Origin: Parietaria judaica
Taxonomy: Eukaryota > Streptophyta > Magnoliopsida > Rosales > Urticaceae
Direction: 5' to 3'
Length of the DNA: 64,000 nt
Assembly (NCBI GenBank): GCA_954871525.1
Contig: OX940862.1
Location: forward strand, 42,215,732 to 42,279,731
The notes under the pieces are model-generated. The model ran no database searches. It saw nothing but the letters and a program-made list of their open reading frames with translations, and was not told where the DNA came from. Below are positions 24,540-36,470 of the stretch, piece after piece (position 1 is the stretch's first letter; each line of letters begins with the position of its first letter). The position numbers and the translations under genes were made by a program.

Positions 24540-27246
24540 GAGTAATGCTGCGATGTTCACTGGTAAGGTTCCTTCTTCTAGTCAAATTATACGAAGAAAA
24601 GATTGGATAGTGGATTAAGGCGCTACCTAACATGTGACCGGCAATACGAATGAGCTCGCCAAATATACCCAACTAACAGTCCCAGAGAAGATACAAACTG
24701 CTGATGGCACTTTCCGACCTGTTGTTGGTAAGGGTATGGTTGGGTGTACGGATCATATGACCTTGGCAGATGTTTTACGTGCCCCGTCATTTCCAGTGAA
24801 CCTTTTGTCCATAACTGCCGCTATTATCTGACTAAATTGTAGAGTGAAGTTTGATATCCCTAAGGTGGTGTTTCAGGAGACGGGAACCGGTCGGGTGCTA
24901 GGGACTGGAACTTGGTGTAACTTGCTGTGGTACATGGACCGAGAAGGTATGGATGCGGCGTTGGCGTCCATGGTGGAGAAGGAAGACACGAAGATGTCCA
25001 GGGCAAGTGCGGTTGGCGAGTTGATGTTGCATCACCAACGCATGGGACACCCATCTTTTGGAACATTGAAGATGTTATATCCGTTATTGTATGAAAAGTC
25101 TGATAAATAGAAACTTGTATGTGATTCGTGTGAATTTGGAAAACATACACGAAGCTCTTATGTTAGCTTGGGCAGAAGAAGCCTTCACCCTTTTGATTTG
25201 ATTCATTCAGATGTATAGGGACCATGTCCCACGACTTCAATACATGGGTATCGTTAATTTGTGACGTTTATAGATTGTCATACTCGTGTTACTTGGTTAT
25301 ATCTGATGAAAACCAAGAGTGAAGTGCTTACATGTTTCAAAGATTTTCACAAAAGGGTTCAGACTCGTCATGGTGCCGTGTTGAAGGTTCTAGTATCTCG
25401 GTATCATTCTGTGGTCAAGACATTGAGGTCAGATAATGGGATGGAGTACATCAATAAGGCCTTCAGAGAATATTTATCCTTATATGAGATCTATCATTGG
25501 ACTACGTGCCCATATACCTCAGAACAAAATGGTGTTGCAGAACGAAAGAACCGACATCTTCTCGAGATAGCTCGGTGTATGATGATCGAGAGGAATGTTC
25601 CAAAGTACTTGTGGGGGGAAGTTGTTATAACAGCGGCGTACCGTCGAGGGTGTTAGATGGAAGAACACCAATGGAGATGTTGGGACTAGGTATCAAAGGA
25701 CTTGTTCCTAACAAAGTTTAGGGATGTGTGTGCTTTGTCAAAGACAACAGGCCAGCAGTCGAGAAGTTGGATCCTAGAGCAGTGAAGTGTATCCTTGTAG
25801 GACTCTCCTACTCAGAAAGGGTATATATGTTGGAGCCCTGTCAAAAAGCGACAGTTTGTGAGCATGGATGTGACCTTCCGTGAGCATGAATCCTACAACG
25901 AAGTGCCTGTTTCTTCTCCATTTGGAGACTCGCATGATACGCGAAAGGGGGAGAATGGTGGCAGTGGCTCTAGTTCCAGACCATCCACAGTGGCTGTGGT
26001 GGGACGTCCAATTTCGTATGATTCGAGATCGGAGTCAGAGAAGGAGGTGATAGAGGTCAAAAGAGGTGACAGAGGCCAGGTTCACGGGGAGAGCTCAGGG
26101 TCAGATAATGACGAAGAGACTCATGTGACTGATGGAGACCGAGATCAAGCTCAGGGAGAGCTGAGTGCTCCGGGCAAGCTGAGTGCTCCGACAGAAAGGA
26201 ATGCGGAGAGAAGTGGAGGTCCAGCTCAGGGGGAGCTGAAGGTGTATACGAGGAGGAGGCAACGGGATCAGGATATGCTCGAGCCACCTACACTTGTGGA
26301 AGCAACTTTGTGGAGGAGCTCGGGAAGTAATGCAGGATGCCCTCCGAACAGATACGGCTACGACATTGAAGATTATGTCTCGTATAAGAACTTCGGGGAT
26401 GAAGCTCGGGCAATGTTCACGTCACTAGATGCAGTTACTATTCCCAAAATGTGGCAGCAAGCGATGGCGGATCCGAAGTGGGAAGCTGCAATGAAGGAAG
26501 AACTCGATGCCTTGGAAAAGAACAAGGCGTGGGATCTTGTCTCGCTACCAGCGCGGAAGAAGGCTGTGGGATGTAGATGGGTATTTACGGTCAAGCAAAA
26601 CCCAGAAGGGCGCATTGAGCGCTACAAGGCACGGTTAGTTGCGAAGGGGTATAGTCAGACGTACGGGATTGACTACGATGAAACATTCGCACCAGTGGCG
26701 AAGATGAGTACGGTGAGGACTCTTGTACCGGTGGCAGCCAATCGTGGAAGGAAGCTGGACCAACTTGATGTGAGGAATGCGTTTTTTCACGGAGACTTGA
26801 TGGATGAAATGTACATGGAGATACCGCCGGGATTTGAGACTCGGAAGAAGACAGGGAAAGTGGTCAGGTTAAAAAAGTCATTGTATGGCTTGAAGCAATC
26901 TTCGAGAGCCTGGTTTGATCGATTCAAAAAGGCTATGATAGACATCGGATACAAGCATATCAACGATGACCACACGGTCTTCCATCAGCAGCGAGGAGAT
27001 CGGACCACCATACTCGCGGTGTATGTGGACGATATAATCATCACCGATGATGATGAGGGCGAAATTGTTTGGTTGAAGGAGAGACTCGGGAAGCAGTTTG
27101 AAGTGAAGGATCTAGGGGGACTGAAATACTTTCTGGGGATTGAGGTGGTTCGAGGACCAAAGAGTCCTAAACCGGAGAAAGTATGCGCTAGATCTCCTTA
27201 CCGAAACGGGTATGCTAGGATGCAAGCCCGCGGCGTCTTTGATTGA
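24540..27246 (+). pseudogene. Copia pol: protease, integrase, reverse transcriptase (broken)
   Basis: The protease active-site region at about 24600-24630 reads WIVD-stop-GAT-stop-HVTG, so both the Ser after the catalytic Asp and a residue four further on are stops. The integrase part follows (zinc site around 25030-25145 with HHQRMGH and CDSCEFGKH; HSDV-stop-GP; TLRSDNGMEY; NGVAERKNRH), with stops near 25108 and 25217. RT is largely intact from 25858 to about 27160 with AVYVDDIIITD, then changes frame. At 27260 the coding sequence is cut by a solo LTR and resumes at 30044. Confidence 0.85.
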
Positions 27247-27260
27247 TCAGAAGACCAAGT

Positions 27261-29221
27261 TATTGGACATTTGTGTCCTTAAACAAGATATTTATCCATT
27301 TGTAAAATATTATGACAAGTCGTTGAATAAAGATGATGCTTATTATGTTAATCTTATTATAGTTTCTGGTAGAGTAAAATAGAATGTTTGATTCCATAGT
27401 TCATAAAGGATGCAATTATGCTATTATTATCACAACAGAGTCATGTGATGAAGAATTAATAAACATAATAAATGAACTTAAAACGTCCGTGACCTGATTA
27501 ACTGGGTGGGAGCCCATTAATCGGTAAGGTCATTAATGTGACTAAGTGACAATCCTATTCTCGATTATGTGTGTGTCACACTCACTAGAAGTGCATTAAG
27601 TATGAAGCGTCTTCATACTGGACTGGACCTGACTTAAACTCAAGAAGTTATCATATAAGACCGTCACTGATAACTTGTAGTTGAGTCACAAAATGATGAT
27701 CAAATGGATATTAGTTCTAAGTCTTGAGTGATCATGAGTCCGAACTACTGGCTTGATTTTTCTTTGATTTAACCGTAAAAGAACACAAGATATTACCGCT
27801 GTTCCCAGCACTATTATTTTCGGAACATGATAGTCAGTAGTAAGGATAGCTTGATCATAGACATGTGCATCACACAACTCTCTTCAGAGTCATGATGATT
27901 CCCTTGGTTGTCAGTTGTGACAAGTGAGAGGTACCCGTGCGCAACTTATGAATCGAAATCATAAGTGGGTTGCTCATAATATTACTCGCTGAGTCAAGGA
28001 TGTAAATGCAATGAGGGGCATTACGGTAAAAACCGCATGCTCATGTGTGAGTCATCAAGTGAAAGAACAATAACCCGAATTTGATTGAATCAATGGACAC
28101 CCTGCTGTTATAAGGGAATAATATATACCTTATCACTAAAGAGTGCAGCCTCGAGTCTATAGTGGAATCACTTCGAGGTTTGACGAACAAATAGCAGTTC
28201 GTTGGAGCTTAAGTGATACGGGTCCATGGTCCCCAGGATAGCTCCGTAACGGATGATACGAACGTGATTAAAATACATTCTGGATAATGTTTAATCATTT
28301 GGCTCGACTTATAAAACTGACAAGTCTGTGTCAGACGTCAGATAGTTTTATTGTCGGCGTGGCAAAAGTATCATATTTTGGTGCACAAAATTAATTGATA
28401 AAAAGAAAGTTAGAATTTAGATTTTCTAACAGCGCCATGTTGTTGTAAATTAAATTCTAAGACCCTTTGCTTTTTGAACCAAGTCATTCAGACTTACGGT
28501 TTGTGATTTATGGATTTTCTAAGTTTATGACTCGGTTCAATAAACTATGAAATTAAATCACATGTCACGAATTTAAATGATGGTGTTGCACCATGACATT
28601 TAATGTGTGATATTGAGATCAGGTTTATTGATATAATTTAATTATTTCGATTTAATTATTAATATCTAATTAATAATTAATTAATAATTAAAATATTTAT
28701 ATTAATAAATAAAAACATATATTTATATATTGTTACATGTGTAAATTCGAATTAGGGTTTGGAGAATACAAACCCTAGCTAATTTCGAATATGAGAATTG
28801 GAGAATTCATATTTACGGCATAAGTACCTATTATTTTGGTATTTTGGCAAAATCCTAAAATCAATTTAATCCATTGGATCGGTTATGATTTAATATCAAC
28901 CGTTGGATTGAGATAATTGATTTGAACCCTAAATGTAATTCGAAATTGAAGCTTGGTGACAAAGTTGGGGTATTTCGAATTTGCTTAATTAATTGTGTCA
29001 GTTGGATTGGTTTGAGATTTAATCTTTACCGTCAGATTAGAAATTAATTAATGAGATATATATATAATGTGTGATTCGAATAAAATTGTGGATAAGAGTT
29101 CGAATTAGAGTTTTTTAAAACCCTAGGGCATTTGACTTTATCCCTAATTGATTTGATCCATTGGATTGGTTTAAGATTTATTTTTAACCATTGGATCTAG
29201 ATAATCATAAATAAATTCAAA

Positions 29222-29260
<39 letters not shown>

Positions 29261-30038
29261 ATTTTGAATTTCAATAATATGATGATAAGATTAAATATTT
29301 TGAGCTTATCATGTATTATTATTTAATTAAATTCCTGATTAATTATATCCATTGGATTTAGATGAGATTGAATCTTAACCATTGGATTGAAATAATTAAT
29401 CATATTTAATTTAATAAACTCGAATAAAGGGAGGAAAAATCTCCAAATCGGTTAAATCTTGAGCCAATAAATAGGAAGCTCATTCTACATATTTTTCACA
29501 CCTTCCCCAGAGCAAAAACTCGAGCTCTCCCTCTCTCTCTAGGGTCTGCGAGTTTTTTGCTTCTGATTTCTCTTCTGGTTCGGCTTAGGAGATATTTTCT
29601 CCGGTAGCTTTAAAAGAACCGTCAGTTAAATTTTGCGACGGAGTCCTGCCGGCGAAGCCCACGCTTCGGTACGAGGAATCCAGGAGAATATCCCGGAAGA
29701 TCACGGGAGTTTCCCTCGGCACCGGCAGAGCCCTGCCCAAGTCAGAACGCGCAGCCGGAATCGTCAGTTGAGGTACGGCCTTATGCATTGGGTTAATAAA
29801 TGCAACCATTTACTGCTTTCTATTTATTTCCTATTCGACTAGATTATTAATAATGATTATGAAAATATTAAATTCGAAATATTTATGAGTTCTTAACGAA
29901 ATGATTATTACCCGATATCCGTGTCGTCGGTCCGGTAACAAGATTTCCGCTTTAAAATGAATTTTTAAATGTTACCGGGATGCCTTGGAAGCTATTATCG
30001 TGGTAAGGAAGTCGGACTGATACCACCGATTTCCAACA
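27261..30038 (+). mobile_element. Large solo LTR inserted in the Copia pol
   Basis: The 2778-bp insertion starts TATTGGACATT and ends TTTCCAACA. It is flanked by an exact 5-bp duplication CAAGT (27256-27260 and 30039-30043), and the Copia pol frame resumes in phase across it. There is no internal coding region and no second terminal copy, so a solo LTR of a long-LTR element fits best. A TATA-like AATAAATAGG (about 29465) followed by a CT-rich leader suggests plus orientation with a U3 of about 2.2 kb. The first base pair TA instead of TG is a likely point mutation. The interior is AT-rich with degenerate CCATTGGAT repeats. Confidence 0.75.
28860..29400. repeat. Degenerate tandem repeats with inverted CCATTGGAT cores
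   Basis: Four related blocks (about 28862, 28990, 29150 and 29345) share the plan TCCATTGGATTGGTTTAAGA, then AATC, then TTAACCATTGGAT. Spacing is about 130-195 bp. They lie in the presumed U3 of the solo LTR and may be its enhancer repeats; that role is inference. Confidence 0.6.
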
Positions 30039-30043
30039 CAAGT

Positions 30044-30753
30044 TGAGTGCCGAGTCGGTGAAGCTGGTTGATCGTGATAAATACTAGAGGTTGGTGGGCC
30101 GTTTGATAAACTTGTATCATACTCGTCCGGATATTTCATTTGTTGTGAGCGTAGTGAGCCGTTACATGCATGATCCGAGAGATGGACATATGACAGCAGT
30201 ATATCGGATTTTCCGATACTTGAAGAGAGCTCCGGGAAAAAGGTTGCTCTTCGAGAAGAACAACCATCTCGAGGTGGAAGGATTTTGTGATGCCGACTGG
30301 GCTAGTTGTGGTGACGATACGAAGTCTACCTCCGGGTATTGTATGTTTGTCGGTGGCAACTTGGTGTCGTGGAAGAGAAAAAAACAGTCAGTCGTAGCAA
30401 GGTCTACAGAGGAGGCGGAATACCGAGCGATGGCCTCCAGTGTCGCGGAATTGTAATGGTTGAAGATGCTATTGTAGGAGCAGAAGATGGACCAAGGTGC
30501 CCAAATGAAGCTATGGTGCGACAATCAAGCGGCGATTAGCATTTCCCAAAACCCGGTGCAACATGACAGAACCAAGCACATCGAGATTGACCGGTTCTTT
30601 GTCATACATCACCTCGATAACGGAGAATTGAAGCTGATCCACATCGGTACACGAGAGCAGATAGAAGATTGCCTCACCAAGGGATTGGGCCCTATTGACC
30701 AGTTGCGATTATGTAACAAGATGGGCTTGATCGATATCTTTTGCCCATCTTGA
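30044..30753 (+). pseudogene. Copia RNase H, C-terminal part of pol (broken)
   Basis: Coding resumes directly after the solo LTR with the end of RT (TRPDISFVVSVVSRYM) and Copia RNase H (VEGFCDADWASCGDD, TSGYCMFVGGNLVSW, VARSTEEAEYRAM), followed by LWCDNQAAISI and DRTKHIEIDRFF. Stops include TAG at about 30086 and TAA at about 30454, and there is a shift between the two halves near 30460. The end at 30753 is followed directly by the polypurine tract and 3' LTR. Confidence 0.85.
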
Positions 30754-30760
30754 AGGGGAG

Positions 30761-30870
30761 TGTTGTGAATAATTGTAATTAGAATGTGTTAATTATTGCT
30801 CATAGTCTTAGGTTGTATATAAGGCTTTACCCATTCAATGAAATAATAAGTTGAAAACCCTAAAACTACA
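30761..30870 (+). repeat. 3' LTR of the nested Copia
   Basis: 110 bp, nearly identical to 22568-22677, preceded by the polypurine tract TGAAGGGGAG (30751-30760) and followed by the target duplication GTAGG. Confidence 0.92.
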
Positions 30871-30875
30871 GTAGG

Positions 30876-31667
30876 CTTGCGCCTATCATCTCGAGGTTCC
30901 AGCTTGCCAAACATCCTTGCGTCCCCCGGGTAGTCGGGAAGTTCTTCCCCGAGCTGGTGCACCGTGTTGATGACCAACTCGTTCTTCCCGGACTTTGTCC
31001 CCTGAGCGTAGCAGTTTCGAGATTCCTGCCGACAACCTTTCATAACTCCTATCCCGTTATCAGTCAGGAATTTGACGAGTAGATGAAACGTAGACGCGAT
31101 GGCTTGTAGTTTGTTGAGGCTAGGCCGCCCCAAGATGATGTTGTAGGCAGAAGGTTGATCCACCACGAGGTACCTGACCATTTTGGTGGTCAGGGCCCCG
31201 TCCTCCGAGCCGAACGTCGTAGGTAGTGTGATGGCACCTTCGGTGAAGACAGGTCTCCCGCTGAAGCCGTAGAGGTGTGTCCTTACTGGAGTAGGTACGA
31301 GTCCCCCTAGGTTCATCTGGACCAAGGCGGCTTTGAATATGACGTCGGCCGAGCTTCTGTTGTCGACCAGAACTCGCCGTACTTTGCTGTTGGCGATAAG
31401 GATGTCGGTTACAATAGCGTCATTGTGGGGGTGAGAGATCCTTCGAGCCTTCTGCTCGGTGAAAGTAATTTCTTAGCTGGGGAGCACGTGGGATGTTCCC
31501 CCAAGGTGAGTGATGTTGACTTGGTGCGCGTCCTGATCTTCACTGAGAGACCGGGCGTATCGCTTCCGTTGGTTGCTCGAATCTCCGGTTTTAGGTCCGC
31601 CCATGATGGTCGATATGACGTGGAACTGAGGAGGCCTATCTCTTTCCGGCCCCTTTTCGGAGCGGGA
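30876..31667 (-). pseudogene. Gypsy copy A protease region
   Basis: Read leftward, this part of pol shows the aspartic protease motif as VDNRSSADV (near 31360), where copy B has IDNGSSADV, so the Gly after the catalytic Asp-Asn is Arg. It continues with LVQMNLGGLVPTP, VVDQPSAYNIILGRPSLNKLQ and the linker to RT, and ends at the Copia insertion. Upstream is a linker from gag with frame changes. Confidence 0.8.
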
Positions 31668-33407
31668 TTAGTCAGGGCCGCCTTCGTGTTGTTGTCTATT
31701 TTCCTGAGGGCGTGGATTGTTGGAGTTCCCATTCCCGGAAACCAGTTTCTTGACGAACTCCTTAAGTTTTCCGTCCTGGATCAGCTGCTCAATCTGCCTT
31801 TTTAGGTGATAGCACTCTGATGTCGTGTGGCCATGATCTTGGTGGTACTCGCAGTACCAGCTCATATCCTTCTGCGCATTTTTCTTGAGTGGTGGTGGCC
31901 TCCCAAAATTTTCTCCGTGTAGACTGAAGATTGTTGCGGGTGAGGCCGTCAAGGGGGTGAAGCTCGCGTCTTTCCTGAATTTTTCCGCTCGCTTGTGCAG
32001 CAGGGGTTTGCTGGAGTTCTGTAATTGTCGCTGCTTTTTTCCCTTTTGCTCGTTGTTGCCACCTTTTTTACTGTCGAGGCACTGACTTTCTGGGTCGAGT
32101 TGGGTCCGGCCGCCAAAGTATTCGTCGACAGCGATGTCCTTTGCTGCCCTCGCTATTAGTTCGGCCATGGAGGCCGGTCTATCTTTGACGAGGGAGCAGG
32201 AGAAATCGCACAATGGCAGACCGTCGATCACGGCGGTGATGGCATTGTCGTCTGTGTAAATGGCGACTTTGTTTGACTCTTCGACAAACCTTTTCTGGTA
32301 CGCCTATAGAGTCTCGTCTTTATGCTGCTTGAGGGTCCACAGGTAAGATTTTGTCTTCCGCTGTGTGATCGAGCTTGCAAAACGAGAGGTGAACCGTTCC
32401 GCGAGCTTGTCGAATGACCCGATGAATCCCTTCGGGAGGCGTTGATACCACTCGAAGGAAGGTCCTGCAAGCGTGAGGCAGAAAGCCTGACACATCGTGG
32501 CGGGTGAACATTTCTTCACTCGCATGTTGAATTGATATTGAACCAGGTGGTACGTGGGGTCAGTTGTACCGTCGTAGGTGAGGTTTAGTGGGAACCTCAG
32601 GTCTCCGTCGAGATCTTCGGCGAGTAGGTGACTAGCGAGAGGGGAAAGGTTTCCCTCAGCTATGCTTCGAGCGATGGGATCAGTACTCTGGGCCGCGGCG
32701 AGTCTTTGCATTTCTTGTTTGAGTGCTTGGAGCTCACTTTTGAGCCTATCATAGGGTGGTGCTACAGCCTGCGTATCTTTTGCGGGGATGGCCGACTCTC
32801 CCCCCTTGTGTCGGGAGCGTTGGGAGTCGTCGGATCTTTCCGCATTGTCGTCGTCGCTGGATCCCTCCAGTCGGTGAGATCTCTCTCTCTTCCGGTCTCC
32901 GCGTTGTTGTCGATCTTTTTGAAGATCGGAGCGGTTTAGGTGGTGTCGGAGGTCTCCTTCACTGGCTGGGCGGGCTTGGATGCGTTCTCGCTGTCGTCGT
33001 TCCCTTTGCCGATTTCTAGCGTCATCGGCGGTGTCTTCGTACCCCCTGAGTCGATCAAATGTTGATTGTCAGGTAGTCTGTGACTGTGTCGGTTCCTGCA
33101 ATTTTTCAGGGACTGGGCACTCTTCGTTTGCCTCCTTCTGAGTGAGTTCGAGGGCTTCTTCGTGGCTTTCCTCTTCTCCTTCATTGGCGCGGTTACCATT
33201 GAAGTGTTTGGAGATGAGTCCTGTTAACCGAAAAAGGCTTTCTTCGACTCAAGCTAGCCTTTCTTCATTGATAGCTGGCTCACGGCGAGTACTCGTCTCC
33301 GGCCGGTTGCGCACCTGCTTTCGACGAGCGTTGACTTTGGCCTGCGTGTTCAGGGAAATACTCTCTGTTGGATGAGAAGGAGTGCCTTCCGTAGATTTGG
33401 ATGACAT
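31668..33407 (-). pseudogene. Gypsy copy A gag
   Basis: The start is the ATG at 33407 (MSSKSTEGTP, identical to the start of copy B gag). Pieces follow in different frames: an acidic/basic N-terminal part, the capsid core (LRFPLNLTYDGTTDPTYHL, FEWYQRLPKG; 32711-32304) ending at an in-frame stop, then a segment (32231-31668) with the Tat-type zinc knuckle CEYHQDHGHTTSEC (about 31850). Gag would form the particle; this copy is broken in several places. Confidence 0.82.
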
Positions 33408-33492
33408 CTCTTCGGCTCGGTGAAAACTGGTTACTGTTTGCTAGGGGGTATTCAGAGGACTTTATTCTTGCCCCCTCCTTCTAGCGCCAAAA

Positions 33493-35343
33493 TTTTGATG
33501 CCGTTTTTTGGATCAAACATTAAAGAGGCCCATTTGTAGGTGTTAGGCCTGGCCCAATGTCGTTTGATGACGTGGCGGGCTTTTGTTGACTTTTGGTGGG
33601 CCTTAGTTGGCCTTGTTGCGGGGATGACAGATTTTATTGTCAATGATCGTTCCGTCAAGCCTTCGAAGATTTTGGTGTGAGAGCCAGTATCCCGGGGACG
33701 ACTAACTTTGTGTTTTTTAGAGTGTGGGCCCGGCCGGACCCCATTGACTTTTGGGGTGGTTTACTCCGAAGTGAGTTTTTTGTGGACCGATGTAGGGACC
33801 CGAGGAAAGTGTCCTTGGAACTTCTAGGATCGAAGGTCTCGTTTTCGTTCGGGGTCCAGGAAATTCGGGTGACTCGCTACCTGTTACCGCAGGGCCTGGA
33901 ATGGACCAGGGCGGGTTTTTTACAGTTTCAGAGGTCACGCAAATCGGGGGTATCAGCAAATGGGGGAGTGCGTTTGTCTAAAAAGTGAACCCTGGGGGGT
34001 TAGACTCTCCACCTGATAAGGCTTGTTTTAAGTCTGGGCTAATGGAACTAACCGCAGAGTCGTGGTATCTTTAGGAGATACGAGGACTAAGAGACAGAGC
34101 CTATGCCGTACAGAGCTTAGGACAAGGATAGGTGGGGTCTTGGACCCTCCCAAGATTTTCTCCAGGGGTTCCTCTCAGAGTGATCCCTCAGTCGTCCGGA
34201 TCTTAGAGGAATTCCCTCAGGCATGACCCTACGACCTGAATAGTGGGTCCCGTCACTTGTCCCCAGACTATCCCGGCAGCCGTGTAATGGACTGGAGATA
34301 TGTTGGACACAACGTGGAACGGGACCTATCAGGCGAGTCGTTGACCCTTTAGAAATTCCTCCAGGGCTTCCGCTTTCGATAAATTCCTCACTTTCTGGAG
34401 TAGAAAAAGTAACACCCGAGGTCAAGGGAAACAGGGGGGTTACCCCCTATTTCACCTCCGACGCTCAACATTAGTATAATATTTGAGAGGAGGCGAGTAT
34501 ATCGGGGGTAGAGAGAGAGAACTCAAGACGATTCGAGTGAGTTTCGATGAGTTACCTGAGCTGAGCTCCTATTATAATAGAGTCTGGGGGTCTACATGCA
34601 AATAAGTATTTTTTCGGGGGGTCCCCGGACAATGTTATAAATGCAGATTAGTCCGCGTCAAAATAGGAGTCCATCGCCGCCGTCGGATCGCCGATAAGAC
34701 GGGTCACACGCCCGCACACGCGCTCCAAGTGGCTGGCGCGCAGATCAGGGGCCCGTCGCAGCCCTCCACGTGTCCGCGTGGGGATGGGCGTGCAAGTGGG
34801 CCTGGTGGCCCACGGATTGGACAGGCGAGGGAGATCGCGTCAAGTGGCACGATCCTGGTGGGAGCAGCCCCACTTGGGCTTACGTGGGCCGAGGCCCTGC
34901 GCGGGCGTGAGAGATCGGGCCAAGTGGAGCGATCTGAGGGAGCTTCTGCCCCACTTGTGGGCTGATTTGACCCGGTGGGTCCCGTGGGCTGGGGCAGCGC
35001 GGTGATCCGTCACGTGGCGTGATCCTGCGCGTCGCCTTGTTTGTGGGGCCCGCCAAAAAGGTATCCGGGAGCGAGCTTATTCGCTCCCGGACGCGTTCCG
35101 TGTCTATTTTTTGCAAATTTTATGTTGCTTTTGGGTGTTTTCATATTTTTACGAACACTTTGACACTTTTTTTTTTCGAAAACGGGCCTTCGGAGGGAGT
35201 TTTGGGTTTAAAATTGATTAATTAAATTTGTAACCATAATTAAAAGATTAATCAAATTGTAAAATTAATTAAAGGAAATTAATGTCATAATTTTCGTTTA
35301 ATTAATCTATTTGTAAAATCAATTCCGAGAATTACTCATAACA
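33493..35343 (-). repeat. 5' LTR of Gypsy copy A
   Basis: About 1850 bp, homologous to 12297-14131 over its whole length but clearly diverged, which indicates an old insertion. On the minus strand it starts TGTTATGAG. Its inner end is TTTTGATGCC on the plus strand, so the terminal TG is lost. The sequence just inside (TTTTGGCGCTAGAAGG on the minus strand) is shared with copy B and is the likely primer binding site. Three near-palindromes occur at 34832, 34912 and 35003. Confidence 0.9.
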
Positions 35344-35860
35344 ATGAGTATGATAAAGAACTAGCTAGTTCATTGGATCATAGAACAAGTCTATATATAC
35401 TCGTGCACGTATGCGAAGCAATGCATGTTTCAATCCATCAATTCTTTCTTATTTCCACTTAAAAGGGTTTAACACTATTAAATAAGGTTCAGTAGCCTTA
35501 ATTTCTCCATCAAAACTATTTACCGCTAATTAATTTACTTATCCGCCGCTAGACTCCCGAAGCAATACCGCTAGGTGTTTCCTACTAGCGGTTCCTACTA
35601 AATACCTTGCTGTATCGTAGCGGGATGATAGTAGGAACGGGGATGTTCAGTGTTTCTGTCATATGGATACATTTTCCCCTTAATGTGCATTATTAGGTTC
35701 ACCGTGACAACTATTGGTAAGTGAGATGGATAATAGGCGGAAAATGAGTATGATAAAAGAACTAGCTAGTTCGTTGGATCATAGAACAAGTCTATATCAC
35801 TCGTGCACGTATGCGATGCAATGAATGTTTCAATGTGCATTATTAAGTTCACCGCTAGAG
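35344..35860 (+). repeat. 400-bp tandem array, right part
   Basis: This resumes the array interrupted at 12296: the marker AACTAGCTAGTT appears at 35359 and 35760 (401 bp apart), the last unit being partial. It begins with the duplicated ATGAG left by Gypsy copy A. Confidence 0.9.
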
Positions 35861-36470
35861 AGGTATCCGTGTAACCGCTAGTGTTTCGAAACATACACGC
35901 ATTCCTGAGAACCATCTTAATGTTATCATATACCGCGAACTGTTTCCTCTTTACGTCAACGTTCGTGTAAGTACCAATATACCATCACTAGTACTATAAA
36001 ATGGAAACGAGGAAAACCTAAATATTCAATCTCATATCACCATTTTACATTACCACTTTGTGAAACCCTAATCCATACTCCATACCCCTTTGGGAACCCT
36101 CATACAAATCTAGATTTTTTCGTAACCCAAATCTAGTGTCTAACATGTTTGAACTCAAACACCTAAGGCTTTCCATTAAAAAAAAACACCTAAAGCGTTC
36201 ATGTTTGTCAATGCGCCCCCGTCTCCGTCACCGTCGTAAGATTTCTTTAAACCATTTATTTATAATCATTTTAAAAAAAATATTATCCTGATTCTAACTT
36301 CCTTGTTTATTTTTCTCCTGTATATTATTGAACGACTTAACTGAGCCATTATGCTACCCAAAAAAATAGCTGGTATGAGCAGAACCGAAATCGCAAGACT
36401 TTGTGGATAGGTCTCTGAACACACATTGGTCAGAATAAGCTTTGCATAGAGAGACTGCATTAGTTGTGAC
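35861..36470. other. Transposon-derived non-coding sequence
   Basis: Contains several ACCGCTAG motifs near the left end and a leader-like AT/CT-rich part around 36000-36230. I see no conserved frame and no clear ends. Confidence 0.4.

Larger units (their letters stand above)
22568..30870 (+). mobile_element. Copia element inside Gypsy copy A, itself carrying a solo LTR
   Basis: Two 110-bp LTRs (22568-22677 and 30761-30870) flank a plus-strand Copia, opposite to its host. The target duplication GTAGG (22563-22567 and 30871-30875) is exact. The primer site TGGTATCATAGC directly follows the 5' LTR (close to the usual initiator-Met tRNA site TGGTATCAGAGC) and the polypurine tract AAGGGGAG precedes the 3' LTR. 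Internal order is gag, protease, integrase, RT, RNase H, all with several stops. A 2778-bp solo LTR (27261-30038) sits within the RT/RNase H coding part. Confidence 0.93.
12297..35343 (-). mobile_element. Tat-clade Gypsy retrotransposon copy A, carrying a nested Copia
   Basis: The element lies on the minus strand with LTRs 33493-35343 (5') and 12297-14131 (3'). The 5-bp target duplication is ATGAG at 12292-12296 and 35344-35348, exact. Order on the minus strand: gag, protease, an inserted Copia (22568-30870), RT, two RNase H domains, integrase, minisatellite, and a gene on the opposite strand. The second, aRNH-type RNase H and the additional antisense gene point to the Tat clade. Several stops and frameshifts in gag and pol show it is dead. 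Without the inserted Copia it is about 14.7 kb. Confidence 0.9.
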
